A stretch of 64,000 bases of DNA, from contig NZ_JAKQZH010000002.1 of the NCBI RefSeq assembly GCF_022343555.1, positions 372,001 through 436,000 on the forward strand, read 5' to 3'. The stretch comes from Marinobacter sp. C7 (lineage in GTDB: Bacteria > Pseudomonadota > Gammaproteobacteria > Pseudomonadales > Oleiphilaceae). The stretch's first letter is position 1. The number at the start of each line of letters is the position of its first letter. The notes below the pieces were generated by a model. It worked only from the letters and a program-made list of their open reading frames with translations. It was not told where the DNA came from and did not search any database. The position numbers were made by a program, and so were the translations under genes. Below, piece by piece: positions 8,127 through 15,655 of the stretch.

Positions 8127-9302
8127 ATGACCGAAGCCGTTAACGCCAACATCGCCGATTACTACGACACCGAGACCTTCAAGCGCATCAAGGATTTTGC
8201 CGACACCCGAGAAACGCCGTTTGTGGTGATCGATACCAAAACCATTGACCGCCAGTACAACGAGCTGGTGGAAGGCTTTCCCTATGCCAAGGTTTACTAC
8301 GCGGTGAAGGCGAACCCGGCCCCGCAGATCCTGACCATGCTGCGGGACAAGGGTGCCAACTTCGACATCGCCTCGGTCTATGAGCTGGAGAAAGTGCTGG
8401 CCCTGGGTGTGACCGGCGACCGCATCAGCTATGGCAACACCATCAAGAAGGCGAAGGACATCCGCACGTTCTACGAGCAGGGTGTTCGCCTGTTCGCCAC
8501 CGATTCCGAGGCCGACCTGCGCAACATTGCCAGGGCCGCGCCGGGGTCGAGGGTGTACGTACGCATCCTGACCGAGGGCACCCTGACGGCGGACTGGCCG
8601 CTGTCCCGAAAGTTCGGCTGTCAGACCGACATGGCCATGGACCTGCTGATCCTCGCCCGTGATCTCGGTCTCGTGCCTTATGGCGTGTCTTTCCACGTCG
8701 GTTCCCAGCAGCGGGAAATCGGTGCATGGGATGCGGCCCTGAACAAGGTGAAGGTGATCTTCGAGCGCCTGAAGGAAGAGGACGGCATCGAGCTGAAGAT
8801 GATCAACATGGGCGGTGGCTTCCCCGCGAACTACATTACCCGCACCAATGAGCTGGGGGTGTATGCCGAAGAAATTACCCGATTCCTGCGTGAGGATTTT
8901 GGCGACGCGCTGCCGGAGATCATCATCGAACCGGGACGCTCACTGATTTCCAACGCCGGTGTGCTGGTCAGTGAGGTGGTGCTGATTTCCCGGAAGTCCC
9001 GCACCGCCCTGCACCGTTGGGTGTTCACCGATGTGGGCAAGTTCTCGGGGCTGATCGAGACACTTGATGAAGCCATCAAGTTTCCGATCTGGACGGAGAA
9101 GGCTGGTGAGGGCGAGGACTGTGTGATCGCGGGGCCGACCTGTGACAGCGCCGATATCATGTATGAGCATCACAAGTATCCTTTGCCGCTGAATCTGGCG
9201 ATCGGGGATCGGATGTATTGGCTTTCAACCGGGGCCTATACGACGACCTACAGTGCCGTCGAGTTTAATGGGTTTCCTCCGCTCAAGGACTACTACATCT
9301 GA
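8127..9302 (+). CDS. PLP-dependent ornithine/lysine decarboxylase (fold type III)
   Basis: Alanine-racemase-fold decarboxylase of 391 residues that makes putrescine (or cadaverine) at the head of polyamine synthesis. The PLP lysine is in YYAVKANPAP (about residue 60). Further support comes from SFHVGSQ, the glycine-rich phosphate site NMGGGFPANY, EPGRSL, and the active-site cysteine region GPTCDSADIM. A GGAGGG ribosome site precedes the ATG. Length and motifs match Pseudomonas-type SpeC. Ornithine versus lysine preference cannot be decided from sequence alone. Confidence 0.93.
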   Translation: MTEAVNANIADYYDTETFKRIKDFADTRETPFVVIDTKTIDRQYNELVEGFPYAKVYYAVKANPAPQILTMLRDKGANFDIASVYELEKVLALGVTGDRISYGNTIKKAKDIRTFYEQGVRLFATDSEADLRNIARAAPGSRVYVRILTEGTLTADWPLSRKFGCQTDMAMDLLILARDLGLVPYGVSFHVGSQQREIGAWDAALNKVKVIFERLKEEDGIELKMINMGGGFPANYITRTNELGVYAEEITRFLREDFGDALPEIIIEPGRSLISNAGVLVSEVVLISRKSRTALHRWVFTDVGKFSGLIETLDEAIKFPIWTEKAGEGEDCVIAGPTCDSADIMYEHHKYPLPLNLAIGDRMYWLSTGAYTTTYSAVEFNGFPPLKDYYI

Positions 9303-9367
9303 GTGGCGGGGTGACCTGGGGGGTGGCCGAGGCAAGGGGTGCTTGTTCTTCGGGCACAAACACTCCC

Positions 9368-9397
9368 GGGGTCAGAAGAAGGCGTTCTTCTGACCCC
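9368..9397. repeat. GGGGTCAG hairpin, copy 1
   Basis: Perfect 13-bp stem (GGGGTCAGAAGAA / TTCTTCTGACCCC) with loop GGCG. It lies between the convergent ornithine decarboxylase and MFS genes. It is the first of a pair, the second starting 68 bases later, and the same element recurs as a pair near 55.1 kb. Confidence 0.9.
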
Positions 9398-9426
9398 AAT
9401 TTCATGACCCTTCCCCGGTCTCTTCG

Positions 9427-10662
9427 TCATGCTCCGGGGTCAGAAGAAGGCGTTCTTCTGACCCCATCTTCACGCCCCTCCCTGCGCCTGAGGTCCAGCG
9501 TAAACGCCAGCGGCAGCACCGCCACGCTGTATCCGATCATCACCATCACCGCATGACGTACGTCACCGGTCCAGTCGGCCAGCAAACCACCCAGCATGGG
9601 TACCGAGAATGCCAGGGTGTAGCCCACCAGGAAGGTGCCGGCGGACAGGCGGCCGGTTTCTTCGGAGCTGACCAGCAGTGGCGGCAGGGCAACCAGCAGG
9701 ATCAGGAGGATACCGGCGACGAAACTCATCAGGGTGGCGCTGGCAATGGACCACCAGCCGTCCAGGACAATGGCGCCGGCGGTGCCAAGGATGCTCAGGG
9801 TAGCCATGGCCACGATCAGCATCCGCCGACCGACCCAGGCACGGGCGAATTTGAGCATGGCCAGGGAGGCGAAGACCTGGGCGATGTTGTACCAGAACAG
9901 GGCCTCGGAGAGCTTGTCGAACTGGCCCTGCTGCTCGAGCAGGTTGCCCATGTAGGCGTTAAGGCCAAAGAACATGGATCCTGACAGGCCCAGCAGCAGG
10001 CCGATTTTCAGGGTCAGCGGGTTGCTCCAGTCCGGCAGCCAGGCGGCTTTGCGGACGGGGCGGGCCAGGTCCCGTCCGGGCAGGAACAGGGCTGCGGCGA
10101 CCAGTAGGGCCGGTAGCGACCAGGCCATCAGGGTGGCGCGCCAGCTGTTGTCCAGCAGGGGCATCAGCACCGGCAAGGTAATGCCGGCGCCGATGAACTC
10201 GCCCATGAGCATGCCGTTCATGTAGATCGCGGAGCCCAGGGCCAGATGGTGTGGTTGCAGCCAACGTGGCAACAGGGCGGGCAGGGCCGGTTGCATCATG
10301 GCAACGCCGAGGCCCATGACGGCACTGGCAAGCATCAGCGTCATGGTTTCCGGTGCGAGGCCACGGCTGGCGGAGCCGATCACCATGATGACCATGGCCA
10401 GCGCCAGGGTGTTCCTTGGTCCGATGCGGGAGATGGCCAGGGAGCCGGGCATGGCGCCGATGGCGAGCATCAGGATGGGCAGGGTGGTCAGGGCGCCGGT
10501 CAGTGCCTTGGAGAGGGCGAGCTCTTCGCCGATAAAGGGCGCCAGGGGCGGCGCCACAAGGACGGGGATCCGCAGGTAAACGCCGGATAGCCAAAGCAAC
10601 ACCGCCACCGGCAGCAGTCGGGCTGGCGGTGGCGGTGTGGTCGCGGCCTGGTGTTCAGCCAC
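9427..10662 (-). CDS. CynX/NimT-like MFS transporter
   Basis: Major facilitator of 411 residues with twelve predicted helices, resembling the CynX/NimT (cyanate/2-nitroimidazole) group. Examples are PVLVAPPLAPFI near residue 33 and GSMFFGLNAYMGNLL near residue 230. It starts 11 bases after the ectC stop and is therefore very likely co-transcribed with it. That makes a role in moving an ectoine-related or other compatible solute possible, but this is only context. The last dozen residues come from an inserted GGGGTCAG palindrome and are probably not functional. Confidence 0.82.
   Translation of the reverse strand: MAEHQAATTPPPPARLLPVAVLLWLSGVYLRIPVLVAPPLAPFIGEELALSKALTGALTTLPILMLAIGAMPGSLAISRIGPRNTLALAMVIMVIGSASRGLAPETMTLMLASAVMGLGVAMMQPALPALLPRWLQPHHLALGSAIYMNGMLMGEFIGAGITLPVLMPLLDNSWRATLMAWSLPALLVAAALFLPGRDLARPVRKAAWLPDWSNPLTLKIGLLLGLSGSMFFGLNAYMGNLLEQQGQFDKLSEALFWYNIAQVFASLAMLKFARAWVGRRMLIVAMATLSILGTAGAIVLDGWWSIASATLMSFVAGILLILLVALPPLLVSSEETGRLSAGTFLVGYTLAFSVPMLGGLLADWTGDVRHAVMVMIGYSVAVLPLAFTLDLRRREGREDGVRRTPSSDPGA
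9436..9465. repeat. GGGGTCAG hairpin, copy 2, inside the 3' end of an MFS gene
   Basis: Identical to copy 1 over all 30 bases. Read on the minus strand it is in frame with the MFS gene and encodes most of its last residues (GVRRTPSSDPGA), so the repeat has been taken into the coding sequence. Confidence 0.9.
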
Positions 10663-10673
10663 GGTATGCCGGA

Positions 10674-11069
10674 TCAGTCTTCGCTGGTGTCCGGCAGGTA
10701 AGCGCCGTCTTCGTCATGCACTTCGCGGCCGGTAACCGGCGGGTTGAAGGCGCAGATCAGGCGCATGTCTTCAGTGCCGCCGTACAGGGTATGCTGGTCG
10801 TGCTTGTCGAGTGCATAGAGGGTGCCGTCGGTGATTTCATGCACCTCACCGGTGGCCTTGTCCAAAATTTTGCCGTTACCGCCTACACAATAAACGGCTT
10901 CGAGGTGGTGCTTGTACCAGAGGTTCAGTTCGGCGCCTGCCGGAATGATGGTCTCGTGGAACGAGAAGCCCATGCCGTCCTTTTTCAGGAGCATGCGGCG
11001 GCTGGTCCAGCCCGGGCCGGTGACTTCGCGCTCGGTACCGATGATGTCTTGCACTCGTACAATTTTCAT
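10674..11069 (-). CDS. ectC: L-ectoine synthase, solitary copy
   Basis: Cupin-fold enzyme of 131 residues that cyclises N-gamma-acetyl-diaminobutyrate to the osmoprotectant ectoine. Diagnostic segments are [37 protein letters not shown] (cupin metal-binding region), HDQHTLYGG and [14 protein letters not shown] chose the second of two nearby ATGs because GAGGA lies 6 bases before it. No ectA, ectB or ask is adjacent. Upstream is the DUF3482 GTPase gene and downstream an MFS gene. A complete ectABC operon may exist elsewhere in the genome; this copy could use imported intermediate or a related substrate. Confidence 0.93.
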   Translation of the reverse strand: MKIVRVQDIIGTEREVTGPGWTSRRMLLKKDGMGFSFHETIIPAGAELNLWYKHHLEAVYCVGGNGKILDKATGEVHEITDGTLYALDKHDQHTLYGGTEDMRLICAFNPPVTGREVHDEDGAYLPDTSED

Positions 11070-11119
11070 TCGCATTCCTCATTTTGTGATGGAATAGCCA
11101 TACAGTATAAACACGCGCT

Positions 11120-12550
11120 TCAGGCCCGGTTCAACCGCCAGTCGTCATAAACCGCCATGGCCTGTTCGACGGCGGCAGCGAGTTTTTGGCGCTGCTGGTC
11201 GTTCAGCGGGCGCTGTTTCCGGCAGCGGTCCAAGGCCCGCTGGATCTCCCGCCGGCTGGTCTTGTCCAGCTCTTCCAGCCAGTGGTGATCAGCCGGTTCC
11301 AGTTCCAGCAGATCGCGGCCGGCATGGTTCCGGTGGCTGATGTGCCACCAGTGATCCACGGCACGTCCCAGTACAACATAGCCGAACTGGCTGTCCTGTA
11401 CAGGGCCGAAGCTGGCGGTTTTCAGGCCGTCTTTCAGAGGCCCGATGTTCAGTGCCGGAAGAATCAGCCGGTCGCCGTAGAAATAACTGCCGGCGGCACC
11501 GATCAGACCGCCGACCAACGCCCCGGTCCCCAGCGACGAACCCAGGGTTATGGCATCAATGCCGGCGCCGCCCACGGCACCGGCGCCAAAGCCGGCGGTC
11601 GCCAGGTAACGTTTGCTGACCGCCCAGTGTTTTCGGGTATCCTCAGAGAACAGATCGTGCTGGCTGTGCCATTGCAGTTCGGCTTCCTGGCGCTGGATGC
11701 GCTGGTGCTGGTACAGGTGCTCAATCTCCATTCGCAGGGTCTGTTCGCGCTGGCGCTGATGCCGGTACCATCGCTCCCTCAGGGTATCGGCCAGGCTGGC
11801 ATCGCTGATCTCCGCCACCTGGTTGAGGGTCAGGGTGCGTTTTTCCTGCCAGGACATCAGATCCTCCAGGGCGCGGGCAATCAGGCCGGCGGCCTGCTGC
11901 CGTCGCTGGCTGCGCTGTTCGGACAGGAACCGGGTGGCCTTTTCCAGCGGTTCTTCCCAGTCCGGCTCCAGCTGACCGAATGCCCGTAACAGGCTGAGAT
12001 GTTGTTCAAACGGGGCCCGAACGGCGTCGAATTTCCGCACTACCTGGAAAAACTGGCCAAGTGCTGACTGCCAGGTATCACTGTGGTCGTCCTCGCCGAT
12101 GCTGTTGATCAGGGCCAGGCTGGGGCGACCGGTCCAGCGCAGGATGGTCATTTCCGCCTCGTGTTCGGCACTGTAAGGCACCGAGCCGTCCACCACATAA
12201 ATAATTCCCGCCCCCTCCACGATTGGCGCCAGCAATTCGCATTCGTCGACAAATCGTTTGTCGTCCCGGTGCTGGAGCACGAAGGCCCTGACCGTTTCCG
12301 GGTGGTCCGATGCGGAAATACTGTGCGCCTCCAGCCACTGCAGCACCCTCCGGGGCCGCTGGAAGCCGGGGGTGTCCACCAGGGTGTAGAGAACCTGGCC
12401 GTCGACAGTCAGTGGATAATCCTGCCGGGCCCGGGTGGTGCCTGGTTCCAGCGCAATGGCGATGGCGTCGTTCTGGGACAGGGTGGCCACGACACTGGAT
12501 TTGCCCTTGTTCGGGTGGCCGACGACGGCGAACACCGGTGGTGTGGTCAT
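11120..12550 (-). CDS. DUF3482 family GTPase-like protein
   Basis: Protein of 476 residues with an N-terminal GTPase domain of the Era/EngA type. The P-loop GHPNKGKSSVV lies near residue 11, GTTRARQDYPL is the switch region, and VDTPGF is the G3 motif. The C-terminal half carries a long charged helical region followed by a glycine-rich hydrophobic segment (about residues 330-380), typical of DUF3482 proteins. Its ATG overlaps the DUF2868 stop by ATGA, so the pair is translationally coupled. Function unknown; a membrane-associated GTPase is inferred from the hydrophobic segment. Confidence 0.85.
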   Translation of the reverse strand: MTTPPVFAVVGHPNKGKSSVVATLSQNDAIAIALEPGTTRARQDYPLTVDGQVLYTLVDTPGFQRPRRVLQWLEAHSISASDHPETVRAFVLQHRDDKRFVDECELLAPIVEGAGIIYVVDGSVPYSAEHEAEMTILRWTGRPSLALINSIGEDDHSDTWQSALGQFFQVVRKFDAVRAPFEQHLSLLRAFGQLEPDWEEPLEKATRFLSEQRSQRRQQAAGLIARALEDLMSWQEKRTLTLNQVAEISDASLADTLRERWYRHQRQREQTLRMEIEHLYQHQRIQRQEAELQWHSQHDLFSEDTRKHWAVSKRYLATAGFGAGAVGGAGIDAITLGSSLGTGALVGGLIGAAGSYFYGDRLILPALNIGPLKDGLKTASFGPVQDSQFGYVVLGRAVDHWWHISHRNHAGRDLLELEPADHHWLEELDKTSRREIQRALDRCRKQRPLNDQQRQKLAAAVEQAMAVYDDWRLNRA

Positions 12551-13959
12551 TGCTGGACGCTCCCTGCGAGGTACGGACCCGGCTGGTCGGTGGGTGGCAA
12601 GGCCACCGAGGCGAAGCCATCCGGCAGGCGTTCGGTGAAACGCAGCCAGGGTTGGACGAGGTGTGGTTGGGGTAATCGGTTCGGGTCGTGGGCCAGTGGC
12701 AGCAGGGCCACCCGGGTACCCGAGGGCCAGCATTCACGGGCCGATTCCAGAAAGTCATGAAGCTCGCCGGTGGGAGGTTCCCAGCTGCGGGTGACAACAA
12801 TGACCGCAGGGTTCTTGTAGCCGGCCAGTTCGCCGGCCACCTGGGCAATGACCTCGTCGTCCCGGGCCAGGGATGCGCGGCCACCGGCCCGGAAGGTTCG
12901 GGTATCCGGTCCCTGCAGGCGCTGGGGTAGTTCCGGTTCCCCGGCCCCCGCCCAGCAGATCATGAGGGCTGTATCGGGTAGCGTGTCCGGGCGAACCCAG
13001 GTCCGGGTGTCGGGCAGATCGCCGGCATCGTTATGCCCGCTGCCGGTATCCAGGGTGGCGGTTTCCATGCGATAGAGCAGTGCCTGCATGCCGGGGTGTC
13101 GGGCCAGGAGCCTGCCTGCCCGATGGCGCAGCAGCACCTGGCTGAGCGCCAGCAGGAAAACCCGTGGCAGCAGCGTCCAGGTGATCCAGAGCATTACGAC
13201 AAAGGGCCACCACTGGCCCCAGCGGGCAGGATCGGCACCCGACGTGCCCGGCGCCGCCCGAAAGAAACGGGTCGCTTCCACCAGCTCCAGGGATGGCACC
13301 GCCCCCGGCCAGAACCAGGCCCAGGGCATCGCCACGGTGGTGACCAGGCTGTGATAGCCGGCGGATGCGGTGTTCAGGGTGGTGCTCCAGCCGAAGGCGA
13401 GATCCTGGACCACCACCATCACCAGCAGGGTGGCCAGTCCGGCGAGGGCGAAGGCGGTGCCCCCGGCATGGGCGGCGCGCGCCATGAACAGGGGTTGGAG
13501 CCGGGCCCGGGTCGGACTGGCATGGTCCCTGTGAAGCCGCCGCAATAACCAGCGCCAGGGCTGCCAGCCGATCATTGATTGCGCCGTGGTCGCCAGGGCC
13601 AGAATCAGCTGTAACAGGACAAACGCCAGGATGACGGTGATGTTGATTCGCTGGCCGCCCTCGTAGAACAGCAGCCCCAGCATGCTGAGGGCACCGGTCA
13701 GAGTGCCGACGGCGACAAAACCGCTCATTACCCTTCGCCAGAAGCGCAGCTCGAGGCCGCCGGCTGTTGCTGTGGCGCCCGGGCCGGAGAGCCGATCCAT
13801 GTGTGCCAGCCAGCGGGCAGCATCCGGGCGGATACCCTGCTGTTCACAGTCCAGTGCAAAGCGGCGGTCACGGCGGTGCAGAAAGGCGGAAGGCTGGTCC
13901 CTGTCCCGCTGGATACGGTCATCGAAATCCAGCAGCAGACGAAGGGGGTTCTGGCTCAT
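12547..13959 (-). CDS. DUF2868 family membrane protein
   Basis: Protein of 470 residues with hydrophobic segments in the middle (about residues 75-110, 175-200 and 240-265). It has a soluble N-terminus and a C-terminal part with strand-rich segments such as DTALMICWAGAGEPELPQ and NPAVIVVTRSWEPPTGEL. AGGA lies 6 bases before the ATG. It is paired with DUF3482, an arrangement known from other gammaproteobacteria. The probable role is a membrane partner of the GTPase (inference); the biochemical function is unknown. Confidence 0.82.
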   Translation of the reverse strand: MSQNPLRLLLDFDDRIQRDRDQPSAFLHRRDRRFALDCEQQGIRPDAARWLAHMDRLSGPGATATAGGLELRFWRRVMSGFVAVGTLTGALSMLGLLFYEGGQRINITVILAFVLLQLILALATTAQSMIGWQPWRWLLRRLHRDHASPTRARLQPLFMARAAHAGGTAFALAGLATLLVMVVVQDLAFGWSTTLNTASAGYHSLVTTVAMPWAWFWPGAVPSLELVEATRFFRAAPGTSGADPARWGQWWPFVVMLWITWTLLPRVFLLALSQVLLRHRAGRLLARHPGMQALLYRMETATLDTGSGHNDAGDLPDTRTWVRPDTLPDTALMICWAGAGEPELPQRLQGPDTRTFRAGGRASLARDDEVIAQVAGELAGYKNPAVIVVTRSWEPPTGELHDFLESARECWPSGTRVALLPLAHDPNRLPQPHLVQPWLRFTERLPDGFASVALPPTDQPGPYLAGSVQQ

Positions 13960-14046
13960 GCAGTGTCCTGGTCGTGAATTCGGTCATTGGTGCATTGGTG
14001 TTAGCATATAGGCAATCCCGATCCTGATACCAGCCAATGGACGACC

Positions 14047-14406
14047 ATGCCCCACCACCTGATGAATCTTCGCTATGTACCCGACGACGAGGCCGACGAG
14101 ATACGGGCCCTGTTCGAGGAACATGGGGTTCGTTACTACGAGACGCCGCCGAGTCGCTGGGGTATCAGCATGGGGGGCTTCTGGGTCCATGATGATGACG
14201 AAGCAGAACGGGCCCGGGTGTTGCTGGAGGAGTATCAGCGGCAGCGCCAGGACCGGCAGCGCGAAGAATTCCAGGCGCGCCAGGCCCGGGGTGAGGTTGG
14301 CTTCTGGCACAGTTTCCGTCGGAAACCGGTAACGATCATTGCGGCCTGTGTCGCCATCCTGGTGATTCTGGCATTCACGCTCGCCCCGTTCGCTCGCCTC
14401 GGCTAG
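14047..14406 (+). CDS. DUF6164-like small membrane protein
   Basis: Protein of 119 residues. The N-terminal half (HHLMNLRYVPDDEADEIRALFEEHGVRYYETPPSRWG) looks like a DUF2007-type signal-transducing fold. A charged Gln/Arg-rich helix follows, then a single C-terminal membrane segment (TIIAACVAILVILAFTLAP). It is divergent from DUF2868 and ends 1 base before the convergent lipoprotein hydrolase. Function unknown. Confidence 0.72.
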   Translation: MPHHLMNLRYVPDDEADEIRALFEEHGVRYYETPPSRWGISMGGFWVHDDDEAERARVLLEEYQRQRQDRQREEFQARQARGEVGFWHSFRRKPVTIIAACVAILVILAFTLAPFARLG

Positions 14407-14407
14407 C

Positions 14408-15307
14408 TCAACGTTGCTGTCCGCGGCCAAAGCGGGCCAGAAAGTCGATTGCCTGCTCGACGGCATTGCCGGCGGTCAGGAAGCTGGTGATATGGCCCCG
14501 CAGATGCATCATGTAGAGCTCGGAGTGTACTCCGTATTCCAGCAAGGCTTTATGGAAGTCCTCGGCCTGTTCGGCCGGCACCAGCATGTCGAGGTTGCCG
14601 TGGAACAGGAAGAACGGGGGAGCTTCGGCGCTGACATGGGCAATGGGTGAGGCAAGCCGGTAGGTTTCCGGTTTCTCCTGCTCGGTGCCACCCAGGAACT
14701 GGCGGATCAGCCGCCCCGAATCGAACCGGCGCAAATCGCTGGGGAGGCCGCCGGCGACCACCGCGATCGGTCGGGTTGCGGGCCCGTCATGGGGCGCGCT
14801 CAAAGGGTGCCCGGGATCGCTGGTCACGGCCAGCAGGCTCACCAGGTGGGCGCCGGACGAAAACCCGAAGGCGCTGATGGCATCCGGATCAATCCGGTAG
14901 CTGACTGCCTGCTGACGCAGCCAGCGCATGGCCACCTGAAGATCGTGCAGCTGGGCCGGAAACAGGTAGTCCGGGGCGAAGCGGTAATCGATGTTCATCA
15001 CCGCGAAGCCGTGCCCGGCCAGCTCCTCCGCAATCCAGGTCATGTCCTCCCGGGAGCGTCGCTCCCAGCCGCCCCCGTGGACCAGCAGGACGGCGGGTGT
15101 CGGGCCCGGCAGCTCTGGCAGATAGAGGTCGGCAGACAGTGCCTCAGGCCAGTCCTCCGGCGAGAATCGCACAGAGGTGCGTACCTCGAAGTCGGTGTCT
15201 GGCAGCGCCACCGGCTCTTGGTGCGCGTTGTTGTGGCTGGCGCACCCGGGCAACAGAAGGCCGCCCAGGGCCAGGGCAGCAAGGTTTGCTTTCCAGCGTT
15301 GTTTCAC
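14408..15307 (-). CDS. Alpha/beta hydrolase lipoprotein (esterase-like)
   Basis: Predicted lipoprotein esterase of 299 residues. The GTG start gives MKQRWKANLAALALGG followed by lipobox LLPGC, with AGGAG 8 bases upstream. The longer ORF adds 11 unlikely residues. An oxyanion HGGGW motif, the nucleophile elbow GFSSGAH, an Asp in HGNLDMLVP and a His in LRGHITSF make a complete triad of the BD-FAE/hormone-sensitive-lipase type. It is divergent from the hydroxybutyrate oligomer hydrolase across a region full of regulator sites, so it may also process ester oligomers (inference). Confidence 0.85.
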   Translation of the reverse strand: MKQRWKANLAALALGGLLLPGCASHNNAHQEPVALPDTDFEVRTSVRFSPEDWPEALSADLYLPELPGPTPAVLLVHGGGWERRSREDMTWIAEELAGHGFAVMNIDYRFAPDYLFPAQLHDLQVAMRWLRQQAVSYRIDPDAISAFGFSSGAHLVSLLAVTSDPGHPLSAPHDGPATRPIAVVAGGLPSDLRRFDSGRLIRQFLGGTEQEKPETYRLASPIAHVSAEAPPFFLFHGNLDMLVPAEQAEDFHKALLEYGVHSELYMMHLRGHITSFLTAGNAVEQAIDFLARFGRGQQR

Positions 15308-15402
15308 CCTCAGGGCTCCTGTTTTGGCACCGGTCACCACAATGTTACGCGAAACTCCGGGCTACGGATGCGCGCCAGACCGGTCTGCCGCAGCGTGATG
15401 GC

Positions 15403-15510
15403 TGTCCGGATCTCCTGACAGTGTCCGGAACCGGAGACAAAGCCAGGGGGAGGCACTGTTATCGGCATTGCCGCCCCGTGCGCGCTCAAGATTGTCCGGA
15501 AATCCGGAAA
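15403..15510 (+). promoter_or_regulatory. Cluster of three 18-bp enhancer sites for the sigma-54 regulator
   Basis: Three inverted repeats of the pattern TGTCCkGA-N2-TCmGGACA: 15403-15420 (TGTCCGGATCTCCTGACA), 15422-15439 (weaker right half) and 15493-15510 (TGTCCGGAAATCCGGAAA). They lie 64-171 bases upstream of the sigma-54 core promoter of the oligomer hydrolase. The same motif recurs next to the regulator gene and before the TRAP operon, which points to the adjacent regulator as the binding protein (inference). Confidence 0.75.
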
Positions 15511-15571
15511 TCCTTCTGTAGCTGAGCTTCCTGTGTCTCTTTAACCCCTTTAAATTCAATAAGTTGCCTTC

Positions 15572-15589
15572 TTGGCACGGGACCCGCAT
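15572..15589 (+). promoter_or_regulatory. Sigma-54 promoter of the oligomer hydrolase gene
   Basis: TTGGCACGGGACCCGCAT contains the invariant GG (15574-15575) and GC (15586-15587) separated by exactly 10 bases, with a good TTGGCACG -24 element. The expected transcript start is about 15599, giving a leader of about 57 bases. Confidence 0.75.
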
Positions 15590-15655
15590 GGCAGCGGCAG
15601 GGGCGGCGCAACCGCCGGCCTCTGGTTCACCAACAACAACAAACAGGGAACGACT

